From: Glycomyces algeriensis
Lineage (GTDB): Bacteria; Actinomycetota; Actinomycetes; Mycobacteriales; Micromonosporaceae
Length of the DNA stretch: 64,000 nucleotides
Assembly: GCF_027622855.1 (NCBI RefSeq)
Contig: NZ_JAPZVR010000003.1
Location: forward strand, 165,092 to 229,091
Direction of reading: 5' to 3'
Both the position numbers and the translations under genes were made by a program. The notes below the pieces were generated by a model, which made no database searches, was not told where the DNA came from, and saw nothing but the letters and a program-made list of their open reading frames with translations. Positions 58,795-64,000 of this stretch are shown piece by piece; the first letter of the stretch is position 1; each line of letters begins with the position of its first letter.

Positions 58795-59535
58795 TCACCA
58801 GGAGCGGCGCGCGCTCGCGCCGCCGTCCACGAGGATCGTCTGCCCGGTGACCCAGGCGGCGTCCTCGGAGAGCAGGAACGCGGCCGGCCCGGCCACGTCG
58901 TCGGGGGCGCCGAGGCGGGCGAGCGGGTACGCGCCCGCGGCCTCCGCCTCGCGGCCCTCGTACAGCGCCTTCGAGAAGCGGGACTTGATCACCGCGGGCG
59001 CCAGCGCGTTCACGCGGACGGCCGGGGCGAGCTCCTCCGCGAGCTGCTCGGTCAGGTTGATCAAGGCGGCCTTGGAGACCCCGTAGAAGCCGATGCCGGG
59101 GCTGGAGGCCGTGCCGGCGATGGAGGCCATGTTGACGACCGCCTTGAGGCGGCCCGCGGCGGCGGCCCGGCGGGTCCAGCCCAGTGCGGCGATCACGTTG
59201 ACTTCGAGGATCTTGCGGGCCGCGTCGAGGTCGATGCCGGTGAGGGGCCCGTAGGCGGGGTTGACGCCGGCGTTGTTGACGAGGTGGTCGAGGCCGCCGA
59301 AGCGCTCGGCGGCGTGCGCGACCGCTGCGGCCTGGTGGTCGGGGTCGTCGGCCTTGCCGGCGACGCCCGAGGCGCGTTCCTCGCCGAGTTCGGCGACCGC
59401 GGCTTTCAGCGCGTCCTCGTCCCGGCCGGTGATGACCACCGATGCGCCTTCGCTGACGAGCCGGTGGGCGATGGCGAGGCCGATGCCCCTGCTCGCCCCG
59501 GTGATCAGGGCGACGCTGCCCTCGAACCTCTGCAT
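58795..59535 (-). CDS. SDR-family oxidoreductase
   Basis: The 246-residue SDR has TGASRGIG, NNAG, NMASIAGTAS, YGVSKAA with the catalytic pair, and VDGGASARRSW at the end. The ATG at 59535 gives the normal 8-10 residue lead before the cofactor motif. It is the first gene downstream of operator D, whose edge is only 10 nt away, so the leader is short or absent. It is followed by the TetR gene after a few nt. Confidence 0.85.
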   Translation of the reverse strand: MQRFEGSVALITGASRGIGLAIAHRLVSEGASVVITGRDEDALKAAVAELGEERASGVAGKADDPDHQAAAVAHAAERFGGLDHLVNNAGVNPAYGPLTGIDLDAARKILEVNVIAALGWTRRAAAAGRLKAVVNMASIAGTASSPGIGFYGVSKAALINLTEQLAEELAPAVRVNALAPAVIKSRFSKALYEGREAEAAGAYPLARLGAPDDVAGPAAFLLSEDAAWVTGQTILVDGGASARRSW

Positions 59536-59545
59536 GCACGACTCC

Positions 59546-59563
59546 AAACCGTCTGGTCGGTAT
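59546..59563. promoter_or_regulatory. TetR regulon operator, site D
   Basis: AAACCGTCTGGTCGGTAT precedes the SDR-TetR-MDR-SDR unit. Control of its own unit by the TetR protein is the simplest reading. Confidence 0.75.
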
Positions 59564-59663
59564 GTGGAGACCCTACCATCGCGGACGCCCCGCGCAAAGA
59601 CTCCGCCGGGAGCGGATCAACGCGCACGGTCAGCGGCCCCGAAATCCGGCCGGATTCGCGGGG

Positions 59664-60200
59664 TCAGCGTGGGCCGGCGCTGAAGCCTTGGGAGACATCG
59701 GGAATGAACGATCGGAGAATCCGGGGTCCGGCGTCGACCGTCACCCGGTAGACGACCCCGCCCGAGACCACGGCCATGTCGGCCATCCCGCCGAGGTCGA
59801 AGGTGCCCGAGACCGGCACGTAGACGCGGGTGTCCGCCGCCGGGAAGTGCGACCAGACGCCGGGCGCGAGCGACCGTGACGCCAGCGGCTCGCGGTGCGC
59901 GGCGATGCCCTCGTGCGGCACGGCCAGTCGCGTCCGCGTGCCGTCCGCCGCGGTGTAGACCGCGCGTTCGCCTTTGAGGCGAAGATGGCGGGCGACGTCG
60001 CGGTACGGGTTGACCCTGGCCCTGCCGTCGGGAGCGCGGCCGATCGCCCAGAGCTCGGTGAGCGTCCGGTCGTCGGGCACGTAGAGGCCGGTCAGCCGCC
60101 CGCCGGTCTCATCGGCGAGGGCGCGCTCAACGGCGGACTCGAAATCGGGGTGGAGGAAGGCACCGGTCACCCTCCCACTATCGCCGACCGCTCCTCGCAT
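59664..60200 (-). CDS. hypothetical protein
   Basis: The 178-residue protein has no domain I recognise and no signal or membrane segment. Phrases such as HPDFESAVERALADETGGRL, VPDDRTLTELWAIG and SGTFDLGGMADMAVVSGGVV suggest a mixed alpha/beta soluble fold. The start is uncertain. The ATG at 60200 has no clear ribosome site, and a GTG at 60170 has GGGAGG touching it. It is not obviously part of the regulon. Confidence 0.55.
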   Translation of the reverse strand: MRGAVGDSGRVTGAFLHPDFESAVERALADETGGRLTGLYVPDDRTLTELWAIGRAPDGRARVNPYRDVARHLRLKGERAVYTAADGTRTRLAVPHEGIAAHREPLASRSLAPGVWSHFPAADTRVYVPVSGTFDLGGMADMAVVSGGVVYRVTVDAGPRILRSFIPDVSQGFSAGPR

Positions 60201-60266
60201 GCTCGTGCCGGCATCGCGCTCCCCCACTGGAGCGGTTCACGAACGATGCTCGCCTACGCTTGCGGG

Positions 60267-60461
60267 ATGCGTTCTCTCGTGGTGCTGCTCTCGGCGTTGC
60301 TGCTGCTCCTCGTCGGTGCCGCGCTCGTGGCCTGGATCGTCGTCGGGGGCGTCAAAGGACTGGGCGCGGAGATCGAACGGAGCTGCGAACCCAACCGCCA
60401 CAACAAAGACGACACCTTCTGCTACGACTACGACATCCCCTCGCCACCGCCCCGGCAGTGA
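60267..60461 (+). CDS. small single-span membrane protein
   Basis: The 64-residue protein starts MRSLVVLLSALLLLLVGAAL and has one long hydrophobic helix. A polar tail contains two Cys and a DDTFCYDYDIPSPPP end. An earlier ATG at 60246 would add seven residues. It is convergent with the SARP gene (20 nt gap). I do not recognise it. Codon use and the clear helix support it as real. Confidence 0.55.
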   Translation: MRSLVVLLSALLLLLVGAALVAWIVVGGVKGLGAEIERSCEPNRHNKDDTFCYDYDIPSPPPRQ

Positions 60462-60480
60462 AACCCGGTCGCGGAGGATC

Positions 60481-63400
60481 TCATTGCGGTCCGAAGTCGA
60501 ACCGGGTCGGCACGGGCACCCCGGCCTTCGCGAAGGCGTCCTCCACTCTGACCTGGAACCGGCGCGCGCCGGCATCGTCGCCCTCGGCGCGGGCGATCGC
60601 CCCCCGCAGCCACAGCGACCAGGTCTCCCCGGCGAAGTGGCCGATCGCACCCAGGAGGTCTCCGGCACGCTCGGCGCGTTCGCGGGCGGGGCCGGCCTCC
60701 CCCAGGCTCAGCGCCGCCTCCGCCAGGACGTTGAGGGCCAGTCCCTCCCGGATGCGGTCCCCCACTTCAAGGGCCATGCCCAGCGCCGCCGCCGCGTCCT
60801 GCCGCGCGGCCTCGGTCTGCCGCAGTCCGAGGCGGCCGATGGCGCGTTCGATCAGCGCGAGCATCTCGGTGCCCTTGAGGTCGGTCTTCACCGAGCGCAG
60901 GGCCCGGTCCGCGGCGTCGACCGCCTCCGCATGGCGTTCGAGCCGGTTGAGCGAGAAGGCGACCGCCACCAGCCCGTCGGACTCGTGCCGCCGGTCGCAG
61001 ACCATCATCCCGGCCCGCGCCACCGCCTCGGCGTACGGCAGCGCGTCCTCGTGCTTGCCCAGTCCTGAGTAGAGCTCCGCGAGGCTGCCCGTCGCCAGCG
61101 GCGTGAGCTCGCCGCTCCCCGACGCCGTCTCGATCTTCATGACCTCGTCCATGTGGCGCTCGGCAGTCGCCATGTCGCCCAACTCGACCGATGCGGACAC
61201 GAGCCCGCACAGGTGCGACTCGCGCAGCCGCACGTCGCCGATCTCCTCGGCGATGCGCAGCCCCTCGGTGCGCAGCCGCACCTTCCGTCGCAGGTCTCCG
61301 AGCATGCCGTAGACCGCGCTGAGGGCGCCGAGGTTGACGCTCTGGCCGCGCAGCCGCCCGTGCGCCCGGTTGATCGCGAGCGCCGCCTGCCCGTGCTCGA
61401 GCGCGACCCGGGGCCGCCCGATCAGCCAGCACGCGAGCGTCATGTTGTGGTGCGCCGAAGCCTGGCCCGCGACCCAGCCGATGCGGGTCGAGAGCTCGGC
61501 GGCGTTCCCGGCGTGCTCGACCACCTTCCCGAACTCGCGGGCCTTGGCGTACGCGGTCGAGAGGCACAGCTCGGCCACCGCCTCGCCCGGAACGCTCCGC
61601 TCCTGGCGGGCGCCGTCGAGGGCCGCGTCCGCGAGCGCCAGGAAGTCGACGCGGTCCATCGACGCCCAGGCGTGGGCCCTGAGGGCGTCCGCGAGCCGCC
61701 AGGCCACCGAGCCGTGGCCGTGCTCGGCGGCGAAGCGGGCGATGGCGATGAGCTGCTCGCGCTCCTCCTCGAGCCAGCGCGTGGCCGCCTCCGGGGTCTC
61801 GAACCGCGGCCGGCCTTGGGGCGGAACGGGATCCAGCAGCCGGGCGTTGGCCGGGTAGCGGCTGGCGCTGGCCGCGTCCGCGGTCTCGAGGTACCACGCG
61901 AAGAGCCGTTCCAGGGCTTCGGCGCGCAGGGGGTCGTCGGCGCCGACAAGGCCGTTCGCGAAGTCGCGCACCAGGTCGTGCAGGGAGAGTCGGCCGCGCT
62001 CGTCCCGGTTGGCCATGTTGGCGTTCACGAGTTGCGCGGCGGCGCGGTCGGCCGCCGCCCAGTCGGTGCCCGCGACCGCGGCGAGCGCATCGACGGAGAG
62101 GGAGCCGACCGGCGCGAGGCCGAACATGCGGAACACGAGGCGGGCCTCCTCGGGCTGCGCGGCGTACGAGCGCTCGAACGTGGCCTTGACCGCGGTCTCG
62201 GGGCCGTCGCCGATCTGCAGGGCCGCAAGGAAGTCGCCGGTCGAGTGCCGGTCGGTGTACTCGCCGACGCCGTGCGGGCGGTCCGCGAGGTTCGCGGCCG
62301 CGATCCGCAGCGCGAGCGGCAGGTAGCCGCACCGCCGGGCGAGCTGGTCGATGTCGCGGTCGAGTGCCGAACGCGGCAGCCGCAGCAGGGACTTGAGCAG
62401 TGAGACCGCCTCTTCCGACGCGAGCGGCGCGAGGGCGAGGTTGACGCCGCCGTGGCGCGCGAGCAGGTCGCCGAGGCGGTTGCGGCTCGTCACGATCACG
62501 AGGGAGCCGGGGCCGCCGGGCAGCAGCGGCGCGACCTGCTCGGCGGACCGCGCGTTGTCGAGGAGCACGAGCATGCGGCGGTCCGCGGTCTCGGTGCGCA
62601 GCCGCGCGGCCGCCTGGTCCACGTCCACCGGGACCTGGTCGTCGGCGAGTCCGAGCGAGCGCAGCATCGCCGCGAGCGCCTCGATCGGGCGGAGCGCCGG
62701 CACCGCGGAGTAGCCGCGGAGGTCCAGGAACAGCTGGCCGTCGGGGTAGTCGGGCGCGACCTGGCGCGACCAGTGCACCGCGGAGGCGGTCTTGCCGACG
62801 CCTGCCATGCCGGAGAGCACGACGATCGGCGAGGGCGGGATGCCCTCGGCCTCGTCGCCGAGGCGCGCGGCCTCGAGTTCGCGCAGCTCGCTCGCCCGGC
62901 CCGTGAACGCGGCGACGTCGGCGGGCAGTTCCCTGGGTGTCACCGCGGCCGCCGGCCGGACCTCGATCCGCGCTTCGGCGGGCGGGGCCCATTCGCCCTC
63001 GATGCTGTCGGTCGAGACGGTGTCGAGCCGCTCGTCGCCGTGCAGGATCGCGTCGTGCACGCGCTGGAGCAGCAGCCCGGGGTCGATGCCCATCTCCTCG
63101 CGCAGCGCCTTGCGGCTCTCGCGGAACACCTGCAGCGCTTCGGCCTGGCGTCCGGCCCGGTACAGCGCCACGGCCCGCAGGGCGGTGAGCCGCTCACGGA
63201 ACGGGTGGTCGCGCGCGAGGGCCTCGAACTCGCCGATCACGGTGGCGTGCAACCCGAGGTCGAGCCGCAGTTCGAGCGATTCCTGGTGCACGAGCGAACG
63301 CCGCTCGCTCAACCGGAGGGCTTCGGCGGCGACCATGCCGGGCGACGGCACGTCCGCGTACGGTTCGCCGTGCCAGAGCGCCAGGGCGCGCGAGTACTCC

Positions 63401-63774
63401 TCGGCGGCATGTTCGAGGCGGCCGTCCTTCCATGCGGTCCTCGCGGCGGCCGACCATTGCTCGAATGCCTTGGCGTCGAAGTCGTCCGCGGTCACGAGCA
63501 TGCGGTAGCCGGTCGATTCGCGGATGATGCGGCGGTCCGATCCGAGGGCCCGTCGCAACCGGTGCAGGTAGACCATGAGGGCGTTGCGGGCGTTGTCGGG
63601 TACGGCCTCGTCCCAGACCTCTTCGGCCAGTGCCTCGAGCGTCACCACCCGGCCCGAGCTGGCCAGCAGCGCCGCGAGGAGCCGGCGCTGCAGCGGGGCG
63701 CGGACGAGTAACGGATCGCCGTCGCGGGCGATCGACATGGGACCGAGGACTTTGAATTGGAGCGCATCCGACAT
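60481..63774 (-). CDS. AfsR/SARP-family regulator (winged-helix, BTAD, NB-ARC, TPR)
   Basis: The roughly 1097-residue protein has four parts. The N-terminal OmpR-like winged helix (FKVLGPMSIARDG to TGYRMLV, about residues 5-95) is followed by a BTAD domain (about 100-245). The STAND/NB-ARC ATPase has Walker A GMAGVGKT (about 322-329) and Walker B MLVLLDN near 405. A long TPR region covers about 640-1080. This is the AfsR architecture, which activates secondary metabolism or morphology genes after NTP-driven oligomerisation. An ATG at 63774 and a GTG at 63783 are possible starts. The three-heptamer box at 63876-63904 is the likely binding site. Confidence 0.9.
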   Translation of the reverse strand: MSDALQFKVLGPMSIARDGDPLLVRAPLQRRLLAALLASSGRVVTLEALAEEVWDEAVPDNARNALMVYLHRLRRALGSDRRIIRESTGYRMLVTADDFDAKAFEQWSAAARTAWKDGRLEHAAEEYSRALALWHGEPYADVPSPGMVAAEALRLSERRSLVHQESLELRLDLGLHATVIGEFEALARDHPFRERLTALRAVALYRAGRQAEALQVFRESRKALREEMGIDPGLLLQRVHDAILHGDERLDTVSTDSIEGEWAPPAEARIEVRPAAAVTPRELPADVAAFTGRASELRELEAARLGDEAEGIPPSPIVVLSGMAGVGKTASAVHWSRQVAPDYPDGQLFLDLRGYSAVPALRPIEALAAMLRSLGLADDQVPVDVDQAAARLRTETADRRMLVLLDNARSAEQVAPLLPGGPGSLVIVTSRNRLGDLLARHGGVNLALAPLASEEAVSLLKSLLRLPRSALDRDIDQLARRCGYLPLALRIAAANLADRPHGVGEYTDRHSTGDFLAALQIGDGPETAVKATFERSYAAQPEEARLVFRMFGLAPVGSLSVDALAAVAGTDWAAADRAAAQLVNANMANRDERGRLSLHDLVRDFANGLVGADDPLRAEALERLFAWYLETADAASASRYPANARLLDPVPPQGRPRFETPEAATRWLEEEREQLIAIARFAAEHGHGSVAWRLADALRAHAWASMDRVDFLALADAALDGARQERSVPGEAVAELCLSTAYAKAREFGKVVEHAGNAAELSTRIGWVAGQASAHHNMTLACWLIGRPRVALEHGQAALAINRAHGRLRGQSVNLGALSAVYGMLGDLRRKVRLRTEGLRIAEEIGDVRLRESHLCGLVSASVELGDMATAERHMDEVMKIETASGSGELTPLATGSLAELYSGLGKHEDALPYAEAVARAGMMVCDRRHESDGLVAVAFSLNRLERHAEAVDAADRALRSVKTDLKGTEMLALIERAIGRLGLRQTEAARQDAAAALGMALEVGDRIREGLALNVLAEAALSLGEAGPARERAERAGDLLGAIGHFAGETWSLWLRGAIARAEGDDAGARRFQVRVEDAFAKAGVPVPTRFDFGPQ

Positions 63775-63875
63775 TGCCTGCACGATTCACCAGCCTCGCA
63801 AGGAGTGCGTGTCTCGGACAGGATAGTACGGAGCCGCACTGGCGCTACCGCGACAAAAATGCTGATATTTCCGGG

Positions 63876-63904
63876 TGTAGGCCGCATGTAAGGCAGCTGT
63901 AAGC
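63876..63904 (+). promoter_or_regulatory. SARP box: three heptamers at 11-bp spacing
   Basis: TGTAGGC (63876), TGTAAGG (63887) and TGTAAGC (63898) are separated by 4 nt each, the exact 11-bp period that SARP proteins bind on one face of the helix. A -10-like CATCAT at 63914-63919 follows the last heptamer by 9 nt. This fits a rightward promoter whose gene starts near or beyond the right edge. I see no certain gene in 63905-64000. Confidence 0.7.
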
Positions 63905-64000
63905 GGGTTTCGGCATCATGAGTGGGTCAAAGCTCCGGCCCGCCGGCGCGCCGTCCACGGTCCCGGACGGCACGCCAGGCTCCCCGCCGCCGCGGCGTCC

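Noticed and set aside
60767-62992. Leftward open frame of 741 codons inside the SARP gene
   Set aside because: It is an out-of-frame shadow rich in Arg and Pro. The SARP frame has full domain content.
63918-64000. ATG at 63918 as the start of a rightward gene (MSGSKLRPAGAPS)
   Set aside because: The -10-like element at 63914-63919 would place it upstream of the transcript start, there is no ribosome site and the frame is cut by the window edge. It cannot be supported.
1-64000. CRISPR arrays, rRNA or tRNA genes, transposases and prophage genes
   Set aside because: I looked for regular repeats, tRNA-like cloverleafs and mobile-element proteins and saw none. The only repeat arrays are those reported.

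Overview
This window is a high-GC chromosomal segment of an actinomycete. The evidence is GC-rich third positions, many GTG starts, ATGA/GTGA translational coupling, lipobox and Tat signals, LuxR/DesK two-component genes, a SARP-NB-ARC-TPR (AfsR-type) regulator and several TetR regulators. A member of Glycomycetaceae or a nearby family would fit, but that is a guess from style and not a proof. I saw no rRNA or tRNA genes, CRISPR array, phage genes or transposase.

Layout. (1) 1-6159: most of a giant secreted surface protein, read leftward and running off the window. (2) 6345-10662: a DUF389 membrane protein, a HAD phosphatase, a small membrane protein and a DesK/NarL-type two-component pair. 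(3) 10605-15516: a zinc uptake locus of the AztABCD type with a Zur-like box between aztA and aztB. It carries two beta-propeller lipoproteins rather than one. (4) 15777-22386: two secreted glycosidases, a GH95 alpha-fucosidase and a GH2 beta-galactosidase, which end in almost the same ricin-type lectin domain. (5) 22422-29590: a ribose-type (CUT2) sugar importer, a TetR regulator, a small redox/hydrolase operon and an acetyltransferase. (6) 29805-36062: a LacI-controlled galactoside locus with a CUT1 importer, a GH35 beta-galactosidase and its LacI regulator. No ATPase is present, so a shared one is implied. (7) 36152-41774: an HTH-NACHT-multispan membrane protein, a serine hydrolase/esterase pair and a Cys-rich anchored protein.

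(8) 41915-59563 is the most interesting part. It is a catabolic regulon tied together by four near-identical 18-bp palindromes with the consensus AWACCGWCYRGWCGGTAT. They lie before every main transcription unit: at 41915, at 46871 (divergent), at 56405 and at 59546. The last unit encodes the probable TetR repressor. The regulon holds a branched-chain-type (HAAT) ABC importer, an acyl-CoA ligase, two acyl-CoA dehydrogenases, a MaoC dehydratase, several SDRs, a thiolase, a thioesterase, two MDR oxidoreductases and an APH-fold kinase coupled to an acyl-CoA dehydrogenase. The kinase/dehydrogenase pair resembles LvaA/LvaC and human ACAD10/11. That pair removes a 4-hydroxyl group by phosphorylation and elimination. 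I therefore propose that the regulon imports and beta-oxidises a 4-hydroxy or 4-keto (levulinate- or lactone-like) carboxylic acid. The substrate is not proven. Between livF and livH sits a 533-bp repetitive insert bounded by an 11-bp direct repeat that keeps the stop/start coupling intact at both ends.

(9) 59664-64000: a small hypothetical gene, a tiny membrane protein and a 1.1-kb-residue SARP regulator. Upstream of the regulator are three heptamers spaced exactly 11 bp apart (a SARP box) that point to a target gene beyond the right edge.
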